Shown here piece by piece: positions 47,301-57,023 of a stretch of DNA of 64,000 bases. Both the position numbers and the translations under genes were made by a program. The number at the start of each line of letters is the position of its first letter. Position 1 is the stretch's first letter. The notes beneath the pieces were generated by a model. It was not told the DNA's origin, made no database searches, and was given only the letters and a program-made list of their open reading frames with translations. Source of the DNA: Perca fluviatilis (Eukaryota > Chordata > Actinopteri > Perciformes > Percidae). Location: assembly GCF_010015445.1 (NCBI RefSeq), contig NC_053114.1:15449224-15513223 (forward strand). The letters run 5' to 3'.

Positions 47301-50300
47301 CCCTTAAGAAAACGCTAGCTCAGGCTCTTAAGGAAAGCTAGACTCTGAGCCTGCAGGTTGATGCTGGGTAGGAGGTGGGGCTTTATCAAATGCTGTACAA
47401 ACAGCAGCAGTGCTGCCGGCATCAGTAGCGGCACGTGTCAGCGTAGCTTTCGCGGTGGCAGGCGTGCAGCAAAAGAGTGAACAGAGCATCAACCGCTTCA
47501 GTACGCCTCCATGATTGTAAAGGTGCATTTTAATTTGTTTCAATGAGAGGAGAATACCATGTGAGTAACTGCAGACTCAAACTGGATTCCTGAAGTAGCT
47601 TGCAGGCTTCACTTCATTAGTGGAGGATATCTGTATTATTGACAAGAGCAGCAGATGGAAAGTGATAGGACTCTGTTGTACTGATGAGATTAGTGAAATG
47701 TACATTTGCTGAACGTTGTATTCCACTACTCCTCACGGCTATATATCTGACCTTTTTCAGCAGCTGGTCTTTGTTTGCTGTCTTTATTTGAGAATTTGTA
47801 GTAATTGATTCAAACTCTATGGACTGATCACATTTGATATGCCTAAACCATATCAAGTTTAATTGTCTGGACATGTCTTTTTGTCCAGTCAACTTTGCGA
47901 ATTTCCCCTCCCCTGCCTTATCTGGCGTCAAACATGCAGAAGGATCTGCTGCGACTGGGCTCCCGTCTGGACCCCCAGGACTCCAGCTCTCCTCTGACTC
48001 CACCATCCAGTGCCAGCCCTGCCTCAGCCATTTCCCGCCGCTGGCGTACTGGCTCTCCCTGGCCTGGTGCAGAGCTGCTCGACCAGTCGGATGATACGTT
48101 CAGTATTGAGAGGGAGGCCCGCCTGCACAGACAGGCTGCAGGTAAATCTAAAATTCATTTGACTATCGCCTCACCTATAGCTCAGCTTTTAATGGTATAC
48201 ATGGTGGTTGTGGTGGCTTTGTGGATAGAGGAGACCTCTGAATTTTGGCTTATCCCCCTTTTCTGGACTGATCAGCTGTAAATGAGGCCACATTCACCTG
48301 GAGTGGTCAGCTGCCTCCCAGAAATAACAAGGATCCTCTGTACTCCTGCAAGGTCTTTCTTGGTGGCGTGCCCTGGGACATCACCGAAGGTAATTGCTGC
48401 TTTCATTTAAATTTTAGTGCTGTAATCTTCTTGGGTTGGGGTGTTTATTTTATTTTTATTTTTTTTAAATATAACAAGTGCGCAGCCCTTAATGTGCTTA
48501 AATCCATATCTCCATAATTCCGGTTTGGGTGTAATCTTGCAGCTGGATGTAATGCTGCCAGTAATGCTGCCAATGTTCAACTGCCGCATGCGACCCAATG
48601 GATTTTAATGTACACAGTTAGCCTGGTTAACACCAGACCCTTCTCAGTTGTAACGAGTGGGTCTCTGCAAGGTTAATTTGCGGCTCATTTCCAAAGGGGC
48701 GTCACCATCGGACACCGCTCCAATTCCTCTTGGCACATTGGATAGTCTTTTTACCAATCAAACAATCCGGGTGATGTAGCAGCGGCATCAACGGGTTGCT
48801 GCGCTTCGGTAGCAGTCATGAGAGCAAATCTCAAATTTGCCGGAAGTTCGTCAGGGTTTTCCCAGGCTAGTACACAGTGCCAGGGTTAGCATTGCTAATC
48901 CTCTACCAAGTTTCACAGGTTGGTGTAGCCATAGAGCATGCCCTGCTTTAGTATATTCAAAACACAAATGGGACCATTAAAAATGAACTGGTAGTCTCCC
49001 CCTGCTGGAAGTCATAAAGGGAGCAGGTTTGACACGCTTCTGGATTGGATCTATTTTTGGGCATTATGCTTGGAGGACAAACGAGAGATTTAACTTCCTT
49101 TTTTACACTTTTTTTTTTTTTTTAGTGAAACTTTGCAGATTCTCAACCGGCTCTGTCACTGCAGCACAGGCAGTACATGTCGATGAGCACCCAGGCTTGC
49201 ATGAGATGGATATAAAAAATAATCTTGAATATTTGTCTACAGCCCTAATTCTTTTCTCAAAACAAATTCGACAAGGCAAAGATGGGCATCACGTTGAGAA
49301 CCGCTGTAAAACAAGTTAGTTTGTTTAAAGTTGGTTAGTAAATTGCTTCAGTAGGGTTTTTCAGATCACTCTTAATTTAGCAGCACTTTAATGTCCACCA
49401 GGAGTTTACAGGAAGTAAGTGGTGTTTGTTTTGTGTTTTTTTTTGTTTGTTTTTTGACTTCTTCTTTCTCAAAAGTCTTTTAGCTTTGTTAACCAGTACC
49501 TAGTTGATGGATTCAGCTAATGTCTAGCTATAAATTCCAAGCAGTGAAAAGCTATCAAAAAATTAACCATGACCTAAACCTACATTTTGCACCCATTCAA
49601 ACTAGAAATGCAAACACTTTAAGGAAGCAAGACTCATTGAAATACTAGTTCTATTTTGCAAGACATGCAAAATGGTTTATCCCTTTTTTTTATTTCAGCT
49701 GGCCTGATCAACACCTTCAGTGGCTACGGCCCTCTGACTGTGGAGTGGCCTGGTAAGGATGGAAAGCACCCTCGCTGTCCTCCCAAAGGTAATGTTGCTA
49801 AAGGTAACGACAAGCTGGTAGGCAAATTTGTTTTTTTTCTTCCTCCTTCAGGGTGGCACAGTGGTGAGCAAATGGCATGCTGGTGAGTTTGTTGCTTTTT
49901 AGGGCTACTTTGGATGGTGATGCTGGCATTTAAGTGTAGTGTTAAACATGGTGGTAGATCCAAGGTGTAGACAAAACAAGAGCTGCTTCATAATGCATTA
50001 GATCTGTGGTTAATGTTAAGTTTGTGAAAGCCCCCCCCCCCCGAGGTATTGACTCACTGGTCACTTTTAGGTGGTTGGCTTGAACAAGTGTTTGAGCGTC
50101 TACTTGTGACTGCTTTATTATATTCTGAGATGCCGTTTAAAACATGATTTTCGGGCCTTTTTAAAATTAATTGCAAATTACTTTCTGTTTTGTTTTTTAA
50201 CAGTACTTGCTGGCTGAACTTTAAGTTATTGCCCCGAAGTCTGGATTCTCACAATACTGTGGGGGGGGCCCCCCACATTTCTATATCCTAAAAGTATTCT

Positions 50301-50704
50301 GTATGTTTTTAGGCTATGTTTATCTGGTGTTCGAGAACGAGAAGTCTGTGCGGGCATTGCTCCATGCCTGCTCCCAAGACCCGTTTCACCCAGAGGACAA
50401 CCGAGAGTACTACTTTAAGATGTCCAGTCGCAGAATGCGATGCAAGGATGTGAGTAGAACATGCAAGGCACGATCATGCTCTCGGCAATCAGTAGTGGAA
50501 TGTAACGTTTACTGTACTAGAGTAGAAAATGTATCTGACAGCCTTACAAATTAAGATTTTTGCATACAAAAACATGAAAAGCTTATTATAATGTAAACTA
50601 CCAAATGGTATATAAAAGTACATCTGAAAAAATTAATTGATAAAATTATTGGCAACAACTGTTAAGTAGCCAAACATTTCATGGTTCAATCTTAACTGAG
50701 GATT

Positions 50705-50739
<35 letters not shown>

Positions 50740-53700
50740 GATTTTGAGGTTTGGACTAACGAATTTCTTTTTACAAATCTATCAATTAATCAAACTATTC
50801 AGTGGATGAAGAGTTGCAGTCCTATACAAATTACCTCCTGCTTTTACATTAATGCAGGAGTAATAATCCATTGGTAAAACTGTCACAAGGGACAGTCTTT
50901 ATTACTTACAATAGAAGTAAATTGTAATGGTTCTACTTGCAGTAACATGCAGGACTTTACCTTGTACTGTAGTATTTTTACAGTGGTATTTGTACTTAGC
51001 AAAGGATCTGAATACTTCCTCCGCTACTGCAAGACTGCAATATATGGAGTTGCCAATTTATTAGGTACTACAATATCTACAGTTATGCAATCCAGTGCTC
51101 ATAGCCTTGTCATTGACACTTTACCCACCCCAAAATATTACAAATGCATTTTAGAATAATGAAATGTAAAGTTGCACTTTATATTACCGTACATTGTAGA
51201 TGGTCTCAACAAAAGCAAAGAATGAGCTTCTAATATAGTGTAGGGCTGACTTTTCACATGTGGGTTGCTCCCGGATTCTCCCTACAGTAGAGCTAGTTAC
51301 TGTAATTAAATTCTTCTTTTGAATAGACTGAAATGTGTCTGAACTGTAGCACCAAGAATCAAGCTGTCAGGACTGAAAGCTGATCAGATTTGTTTCATTG
51401 TTCTCTAATCCCATTAGCGCTGAAATAATTTGTGGCATAATTTATAATCCATTTAATTCAAGTCATACCAAACCTTCACAGCTTCCTGCATCTCAATTGA
51501 GAGCATTTTCAGCTTTTCTATTTTGTCAATGTAAAATTAAATGCATTTAGAAAAGTTTTCTCGAACAAGCCAAATGCAATCTCTTGTTTTAATTGGAAAA
51601 GAAAATTGTCAATGGTCATGTTAATCATTTGTTGCAGCTGTAGATCTGATGGTTCTTTTTTTTTTATTTTTATTTTTATTTTTTTTATTTTAAGAGAAAT
51701 ATTCCAAACCTTGCCAGTTTTAGACTATTATCAGATAAGGTTTTTGTCGGAGGAATATATTAAATAGTTCCTGTGACTTGCGTCCCCTTTCTGGTTTCAG
51801 GTGCAGGTGATCCCCTGGGTGATCTCCGACAGTAACTACGTGCGCTGCCCCGCCCAGCGTCTGGACCCCAGTAAGACGGTGTTTGTTGGCGCGCTGCATG
51901 GCATGCTGAACGCTGAGGCCCTGGCCAGCATCATGAACGACCTTTTCGGAGGAGTCATGTACGCTGGCATCGACACGGACAAGCACAAGTACCCCATTGG
52001 TGAGACCACGGGTGTTGGGTCCCTTTTTTTTTTTTTTTTTGTGAAACATGTTAAAGGTAAAACATTTTTTGTTTTTTTTTCGTGTGTGCATGCAGTTTGT
52101 AGATATCTTGTAAGCTACTAAGGGCATACTAATGACATTGTTTTCAAAATTAATGGAGTAATATGTTAAGTAGCTCCTGTGACTTATGTCCCATCAGTGT
52201 ATACCCTGTACTCATAAATGCAAAATTTGTAGATTTGTAATTGATAATCCTTTACAGTGCTGACCATTGAGGACACAGAGGAAGCTATCTAATATGTTTC
52301 ATAAAAAGCTACTGTGCATAATATTTTTGCCATGTGCGACCCGACTTTTCTTGTTTGCAGGCTCTGGACGTGTCACTTTCAACAATCAGCGCAGTTACCT
52401 GAAGGCTGTGTGTGCAGCGTTTGTGGAGATCAAAACTCCAAAGTTTACAAAGAAGGTAGTAATTTACTCTGTAGTAAATTACTTTTCACCACTGTTAATT
52501 AGGGAGTACAGGAACAAGTGCATTTACTCATGTACTGTTTTGAGGTACTGCAGTATTTCTATTTTATGCTAAATTATATTTTTACTGCACTAAATTTCAG
52601 AGGGAAATGCTCCACTGCATTTATTATAAAACTTTAGTTAGTTTGCAGATTATTTTATTAGAATTTAAAAAAAATTAAATTTATTATAGATTAAACTACC
52701 TGGCAAAAAAAATTAAAATGAAGTAGAGGGAGACCTCTTCCTGCAGCTCTCTCCTCTGTCCAGCCCCTCCCATAAGACGAGCATGGTCACACACTGGCTT
52801 CATACAGTAACATTTACGAGTAAGAGTCATTAATTTTATCCCAAATGTCGTCATAGCGGCAATTCTAGGAGAGTGCTCATACGGTTTGCTTTGTAAGGCC
52901 CGCTGCATACTGATTGAAGGCTCTAGCTAGCTACAGAAACATGACTTGGCTGCCGCCGTGACCCTTTCCGAACAAGGGGATGGGCTGTGTGAGGAAACGT
53001 AGACTCAACCAACGAGCAGACTCATCCCTGTTGTGGAACCTTGGAGTGACTATTTATTAAAATGCCAGTGAAATTGCAAATTACAAATCTGCTTGTAAAA
53101 ATACCATTTAAGTGCTTTTAAGTTATAAAGATTCATTTGAGTAAGTTCTCACTTAACGTTTTTTTTTAATTTATTTTTTTTATATTAAATCTACTTTTAC
53201 ACTTAATGTGGCTGCTGTGAACTTTGTACGATGGCTTTGGCTTCTCTCCTCAGGTGCAGATTGACCCGTACCTGGAAGACTCCATGTGTCAAATTTGCCT
53301 TCGCCAACCTGGGCCTTTTTTCTGCAGAGACCAGGTCAGTGGAAACTTGTGCTTCAACAAATGTCTGTCCTGCTAGCAGCGGGTTGTGGCTAGTCCAGCA
53401 CTAGATCCTAAATTTCTTGCTCTTAGATTGCAAATGAGTTTGGTGTTTTTGGTTCAGAGTATAACATGTTCAACTCCCTGAGTGTATCTAAACCAAAAAG
53501 GTAACCTTGTTTGTATCCTACCACAAAAATCAGGAGATTCACTGCCTTTTTATTTTTAATATTTCATTCCTTGTGTCTGCTTGTAAAGATGAATAGGTCT
53601 GGAAAGATGATTTTTGTAGTTGCAGTTTTTGTTTTTAATACATGGCAATATTAATAGCTTTTTCATAAGGCATTTTTTTTTTTTTTAGATTAAAACAAAA

Positions 53701-53883
53701 GTAAAAAACAAGTGCATGAGTTGAGTTTAAAATAGATCACCTGAAAATGTTTTTCCAACTGTCAACACACAGGCCTGCTTTAAGTACTACTGCCGCTCTT
53801 GCTGGCACTGGCAGCACTCCATGGACATCTTGAGCAACCACCGGCCCCTCATGCGCAACCAGAAGAACAGAGACTCCAGCTAA
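41298..53883 (+). CDS. cpeb1: Cytoplasmic polyadenylation element-binding protein 1 (Cpeb1), 12 coding exons, about 571 aa
   Basis: Coding exons: 41298-41312, 41561-41729, 43885-44106, 46401-46630, 47889-48141, 48276-48389, 49699-49788, 50313-50449, 51801-51999, 52361-52455, 53254-53334 and 53773-53883. All phases join. The disordered N-terminal half holds LDSR (about 186-189), the Aurora A/CaMKII-type site of vertebrate CPEB1, and TSGFSS (about 198-203), a known beta-TrCP degron. RRM1 begins at [11 protein letters not shown] (about 322) with RNP1 YVYLVFE. RRM2 begins at [11 protein letters not shown] (about 436) with GRVTFNN. A ZZ-type zinc finger (about 509-571) has Cys at 520, 523, 532, 537, 542 and 545 plus His residues, and the protein ends RNQKNRDSS. 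The protein binds U-rich CPEs in 3' UTRs and switches mRNAs between repression and poly(A) extension, notably in oocytes and neurons. Length matches vertebrate CPEB1 (about 560). The exon 3 acceptor could instead be 43903, giving 565 aa. The fish paralogue (1a or 1b/zorba) was not determined. Confidence 0.96.
41561..41729 (+). CDS. cpeb1: cpeb1 coding exon 2
   Basis: It contains the conserved [19 protein letters not shown] block and [10 protein letters not shown]. The acceptor is CTCCTGCAG. It ends in phase 1 at GTAAAG. Confidence 0.93.
41730..43884 (+). other. cpeb1: cpeb1 intron 2, possibly with an internal promoter
   Basis: It holds a hAT-like MITE copy at about 42083-42312, T-runs near 41931, 42050 and 42777, and a GC-richer block at about 43310-43740 with a CAG/AGC-rich stretch. 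The latter could be an alternative first exon. Confidence 0.5.
42083..42312. mobile_element. Degenerate hAT-like MITE in cpeb1 intron 2
   Basis: It ends AGATTAATTGGCTAAACGTT and TCAGCTCTA at 42312, as in the 15259 and 24156 family. The left border is blurred. Confidence 0.5.
43885..44106 (+). CDS. cpeb1: cpeb1 coding exon 3
   Basis: It encodes the RRMLFP block and the conserved [15 protein letters not shown] segment. The donor GTAAGT follows in phase 1. Two acceptors fit the phase: AAAG at 43884 and TGCAG at 43902. The pyrimidine tract at 43830-43860 lies unusually far from both. The Met in RMLFP (43917) is where a known shorter mammalian CPEB1 isoform begins. Confidence 0.8.
44107..46400 (+). 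other. cpeb1: cpeb1 intron 3, carrying the 900-bp foldback
   Basis: The foldback element is at 44946-45845. A short direct repeat around TAGATTCAGCACAC recurs at 46114 and 46232. No nested gene is recognised. Confidence 0.6.
44946..45845. mobile_element. 900-bp near-palindromic foldback DNA element
   Basis: The left arm (44946 to about 45350) and the right arm (about 45437 to 45845) are inverted copies almost throughout. For example, GTAATTTCACCCTAGGGTCC near 44964 pairs with its inverse near 45804. Other examples are AGACCCAGGTG/CACCTGGGTCT and the long TTTGGTATCATTT/AAATGATACCAAA regions. A short AT-rich centre separates the arms. TTAA stands at each edge (44946-44949 and 45842-45845), the target site used by piggyBac-type elements. 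No transposase is present. It could also be another foldback family that happens to sit at TTAA. Confidence 0.85.
46401..46630 (+). CDS. cpeb1: cpeb1 coding exon 4 (phospho-regulatory region)
   Basis: After a split Met codon it reads [17 protein letters not shown], then [20 protein letters not shown] and SDHLCDML. It contains the LDSR kinase site and the TSGFSS degron. The acceptor is TTCTCCAG. It ends in phase 0 at GTAAGG. Confidence 0.95.
46631..47888 (+). other. cpeb1: cpeb1 intron 4
   Basis: T-runs at 46822 and 46898-46920. A CpG-containing patch lies at 47400-47480. No gene recognised. Confidence 0.5.
47889..48141 (+). CDS. cpeb1: cpeb1 coding exon 5
   Basis: It begins [13 protein letters not shown], runs through a Ser/Pro-rich stretch, and ends with the conserved [14 protein letters not shown]. 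It is phase 0 in and phase 1 out. Intron 5 is only 134 bp. Confidence 0.94.
48276..48389 (+). CDS. cpeb1: cpeb1 coding exon 6 (RRM1 start)
   Basis: It encodes [15 protein letters not shown] and then [14 protein letters not shown], with the first RNP2 motif. The acceptor GATCAG lacks a long pyrimidine tract, but phase and family match are exact. Confidence 0.93.
48390..49698 (+). other. cpeb1: cpeb1 intron 6
   Basis: A MITE lies at 48619-48869 and a T-run at 49110-49123. The remainder shows nothing recognisable. Confidence 0.5.
48619..48869. mobile_element. MITE (TAGCCTGG ends) in cpeb1 intron 6
   Basis: It starts TAGCCTGGTTAACACCAGAC and ends GTTTTCCCAGGCTA, which are imperfect inverted ends. 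The interior is GC-richer than the intron. It is of the same general type as the fragment at 19129. Confidence 0.6.
49699..49788 (+). CDS. cpeb1: cpeb1 coding exon 7 (RRM1)
   Basis: It encodes [20 protein letters not shown] and GKHPRCPPK within RRM1. Phase 1 on both sides. The acceptor is TTTCAG and the donor is GTAATG. Confidence 0.94.
49789..50312 (+). other. cpeb1: cpeb1 intron 7
   Basis: It contains a C-run of about 12 at 50031 and a GGGGGGGCCCCCC palindromic run at about 50261-50273. Nothing else recognised. Confidence 0.5.
50313..50449 (+). CDS. cpeb1: cpeb1 coding exon 8 (RRM1 RNP1)
   Basis: It encodes [20 protein letters not shown] and onward to [15 protein letters not shown]. It ends in phase 0 at GTGAGT. 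Confidence 0.94.
50610..50825. mobile_element. Degenerate hAT-like MITE in cpeb1 intron 8
   Basis: AAATTAATTGATAAAATTATTG stands at one side, and CTATCAATTAATCAAACTAT followed by GTTGCAGTCCTA at the other, as in the TAGGGCTGCAA family. Confidence 0.45.
50826..51035 (+). repeat. Common teleost repeat, fragment
   Basis: ATGCAGGACTTTACCTTGTA, then GTAGTATTTTTACAGTGGTA, then AAAGGATCTGAATACTTCCT, in the order of a familiar fish repeat. An opposite-strand piece is at 39335. Confidence 0.55.
51801..51999 (+). CDS. cpeb1: cpeb1 coding exon 9 (RRM2 start)
   Basis: It encodes [15 protein letters not shown], then [20 protein letters not shown] and TDKHKYPI. It has the second RNP2 motif. Phase 0 in and phase 1 out. 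Confidence 0.95.
52000..52360 (+). other. cpeb1: cpeb1 intron 9
   Basis: T-run at 52024-52040. Nothing recognised. Confidence 0.5.
52361..52455 (+). CDS. cpeb1: cpeb1 coding exon 10 (RRM2 RNP1)
   Basis: It encodes [20 protein letters not shown] and [11 protein letters not shown]. The acceptor is TTTGCAG and the donor is GTAGTA. Confidence 0.95.
52456..53253 (+). other. cpeb1: cpeb1 intron 10
   Basis: A dispersed repeat fragment is at 52500-52665. A mixed-composition stretch at 52735-53020 is not recognised. T-rich sequence precedes the acceptor. Confidence 0.5.
52500..52665 (+). repeat. Common teleost repeat, fragment
   Basis: TTTGAGGTACTGCAGTATTT, TCTATTTTATGCTAAATTAT and CTAAATTTCAGAGGGAAATG appear in the order of the same repeat family as 50826-51035. 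Confidence 0.55.
53254..53334 (+). CDS. cpeb1: cpeb1 coding exon 11 (zinc finger start)
   Basis: It encodes [20 protein letters not shown] and PFFCRDQ, supplying the first Cys residues of the ZZ-type finger. Phase 0 on both sides. The donor is GTCAGT. Confidence 0.94.
53335..53772 (+). other. cpeb1: cpeb1 intron 11
   Basis: AT-rich, with a T-run near 53671. Nothing recognised. Confidence 0.5.
53773..53883 (+). CDS. cpeb1: cpeb1 coding exon 12 and stop
   Basis: It encodes [17 protein letters not shown] and ends RNQKNRDSS, with TAA at 53881-53883. It completes the zinc finger. Confidence 0.96.
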   Translation, partial: ACFKYYCRSCWHWQHSMDILSNHRPLMRNQKNRDSS

Positions 53884-55230
53884 AGCAGATGGATCCAAAC
53901 ACTCTGAAGGGCCAGAGGAAGAGCCCCTCTCAAAGGGGCGAGGCTGCACGCCAAGGAGAGCACGTGTGCCAGATGTCCCTCGGTACGAGGGCACCATGGC
54001 ACTCCACCAGGCACTGGGGATATCACTGTAGAAAATGTTCACTTTTGCACTTGCTACATTTTTGCTGTTCACAGTGGCACTATGCACAGTGACCTTGTTG
54101 GGAAAGACAAGGGGCCCTTCACACTTATGCATTTTCACAGACTTGCTGACAGACAGAAAGATGTGAGTCAGCCTAAGGTTAAGAAGTGGATGAAAAGGCC
54201 AATTTTTTTCTTTTTTTTTCTTTTTGTTTACTTGTGTTGCATAGTGAAGAGCAATCACGCAAGTCTCATTGCCGTTCATTGGCAAATGCCATACAGTGCC
54301 TTTAAATTTTTATTTTCCTCCCCCTGCTCCCTCCCTCCCCTACCCCCAGTTGGCATCTGTTTTTCCTGTGCAAGCCAACTGGTGTTTCTTACTTTTGGGA
54401 GTTGAATGTTGGGCTTCATTTAACCAGTCGCATTTCAGACATTTTTACGCAGTTTTTTACTAATTTGTACACAAACGGTTTTAAGTCATAACATGAAAAT
54501 TTTGAACAGAACTACCAGGCGGCTGTTTATGGGAAAACCCCTCCCCTTTTTTATTTTTTCATTTTTCTCATACTTTTTTTTTTTTTTTTTTTCGTGGCTT
54601 TTTCTTTTTTTAATTTGCCCTTCCAAGTTTCAGCTAAATGGGCACAAAATGTTGGAAGTACTACTTTAACTTGCTTTGTTGGTCCAGTTGTATTAAATGT
54701 GTAACATTTGTACACTTCAACTGGGCAATCCATCGTTTCTCAAGCACCTGATGGATCCTGTTGAGAGAGTGAATGAACATTTGTTGTACTAAGTTTGATT
54801 TTTGCACTTTTTAATTTGCACGTGTGGAGAGGTGGCAGTGGTTTTTAATCACTTTTGTACATCAGCACGGGGACACGCCTATGTTGGAACAGCTGCTTGT
54901 TTCCTGTTGAATGTAAGAACTTCCACTTAGCTGACGATAAACTTAATCTATCCAGAGCTTGAGTAGACCCCAGTAAATGATTCCATGCTTTCTTAATCCC
55001 ATTTTGCCTTCTTGTTCCAGTTGGACATAAACTCATAATAAGCTGTGTGCCAAAGACCAAGTGTCTTTTCTTTATCCATTACGTTTGTCATGCTGAGCTT
55101 GTTGTCCCTTAGCCCAGCTGCTTTTTAGAGTTTTGAAAGTCTACCTCATTGTGGTCTGCCAAGTTTGCTGCTACTTGCAGTTGTGGAATATGTTCAGATT
55201 GGGCACAATAAAGGTGTTTAAGCATTACTG
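53884..55230 (+). other. cpeb1: cpeb1 3' UTR
   Basis: About 1.35 kb from stop to the polyadenylation signal, very U-rich in the transcript. It has CPE-like words on the + strand: TTTTTAT at 54307, TTTTTTAT at 54547, TTTTTTTAAT at 54605, and TTTTTAAT at 54808 and 54842. The short open frames here are fortuitous. Confidence 0.8.
55207..55212 (+). terminator. cpeb1: cpeb1 polyadenylation signal
   Basis: AATAAA, followed by a GTGTTT downstream element at 55215. No earlier canonical AATAAA is seen in the 3' UTR. Confidence 0.75.
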
Positions 55231-55860
55231 GACATGTCTGGACTCTTCATTAATTTAGGGGTGGTACTTTGGAGTATTTTGGAAATCCTAGTTTCGTTAA
55301 CCTTAAGTCATCACTGAATTAGTTCATTGCGGATGATGTTTCAAGTTAAGTTTTCAAATCACATTGGCCACAAATTCCAGCAATTTCCTCAACCTAGACA
55401 CGGGACTGCAAATTAACTTTGTGCTTAAAAGAGGAAATTTTACAGGTCAATGAGCCATGAGTACTACAGTGATACTTTCTGTACCAGTTCTTGCCAGTTT
55501 ACTACAAATTGGGTTGTGTGTGTGTGCGCATTTCCTGTCTCAGGTGCTTTATCAACAAATGACAAATCCCTTTCATATATCTCAGTGTAAAGGGGTTTTA
55601 ATACAATCTTAAAGTGTATCATAGCAGCCAGATTGTTGATGCAATTTAACTGGAATATTCCTTAAACTATTCAACTTCCAAAAACCTCAGCAAAGCAGTA
55701 CGTACTGAAACTGAAAAACCAGAAACTAGCTAAGCCTGGCCTAGCATACTCAAAACAAATTGATAACTGTTTCATACAGCGTGCGCATACTACTGACCAA
55801 CGCAGTATGCAGACAGTCATTACTATAACGGGCGTTTTTGAGTGAACGAAGATGATTGCG
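55231..55860. other. Intergenic after cpeb1
   Basis: A short GT run lies near 55516. No exon or RNA gene recognised. Confidence 0.45.
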
Positions 55861-56039
55861 TGTGTCCTATGACCTTTTATGGCATACTATGACAATTGGT
55901 ATGGCATACTTTGAGCTGCTTTGACTTATTTTGACAAACTATAAATTATGACATTACGAAATACTGACTTATTTGACAAAATATGACCTTTTAAAAGACT
56001 ACTATACTGACATTGTCTAGACTGCTGGGGGACTACCTT

Positions 56040-56530
56040 TGACACACTGAGCTTTTCTTTCCTGTTTTCATCTGTGTGCATTCATGTCCCAGTAATGATT
56101 GTTACTAATGGCTCTGGGGAGCTTATTCCCTGGAGTCTGTGTTTTCTCCACTTTCTTGGATCAGGGTGGCACCTAAATCATGGTTGCAGCTGCCAGCGTG
56201 TTCCTGCTCAGCGTCCTGCTACATCCTACTACGCCCTGAACTGCTACAACTATTATTTCTAGTCCTAGTTCCGTTATCTTTGTTACTATAATTGCCAACG
56301 TTCAACATACCCATAACCGGCACCGGCAGATGTCCGCTCACCAAGAGCCTGGGTCTGTCCGAGGTTTCTGCCTAAAGGAAGTTTTTCCTCTCCATTGTTT
56401 CTCTAAATGCTTGCTCTTGGGGAAATTATTGGAATTGTTGGGTCCTTTATAAAGTGTGGTCTAGACCTACTCTATCTGTAAAGTGTCTTTTTATGATTTG
56501 ATACTATAAATAAAATTGAATTGAATTTTC
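56040..56530 (+). repeat. Retroelement-like repeat ending in a GAATTGAATT-type tail
   Basis: Recognisable order: GAGGTTTCTGCCTAAAGGAA near 56371, AATGCTTGCTCTTGGGG near 56406, GTGTGGTCTAGACCTACTCT near 56454, CTGTAAAGTGTC near 56477, and a closing AAATAAAATTGAATTGAAT near 56509. This is the appearance of a common fish retroelement 3' region. The open frame at 56074-56262 lies in it and is not taken as a gene. Confidence 0.6.
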
Positions 56531-57023
56531 TACGACATAATTACTTTTTTACGACTTTTTATTATGACATACTATAAAAATACAATGTTTTATGGCACAC
56601 TATGACTTTTATGGCATACTATGACTTTTTTTTATGGCATATTATACTATGACTTTTTAATTTCTTTGGCATACTATGACTTTACATTTTTTTTATGGCA
56701 TACTATACTATGCTGTTTAGGACATACTATGATTCTTTTAATGGCATACTGTACTATGACTGTTTTATGAAATACTATGACATTTTTTATCATACTTTAT
56801 TACTTTTTATATACTTTTTTATACTTTATACTTTTTTACAGCACAATACTGACTTTTTATGACATTATACTATGACTTTTTTATGACATGACTTTATGGC
56901 ATACTATATTATTTTTTATGCACACTATATAACTTTTTGATGGCATACTATACTATGACTTTTTTTATGACATACTATACATACTATCCCATCCTTTTGT
57001 ATGAAATTGTTCAAAGTGGATTA

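Larger units (their letters stand above)
50450..51800 (+). other. cpeb1: cpeb1 intron 8
   Basis: A degenerate hAT-like MITE spans about 50610-50825 (interrupted by a T-run at 50708-50736). A fragment of a common teleost repeat is at 50826-51035. T-rich runs follow at 51656-51690. Confidence 0.5.

Noticed and set aside
51720..52127. 135-codon minus-strand frame
   Set aside because: It is the antisense shadow of cpeb1 exon 9 and its flanking introns.
53737..54285. 182-codon minus-strand frame
   Set aside because: It is antisense to the last cpeb1 exon and 3' UTR, with no resemblance to a protein family.
56074..56262. 62-codon frame near 56.1 kb
   Set aside because: It lies inside a retroelement-like repeat and is short with no domain.
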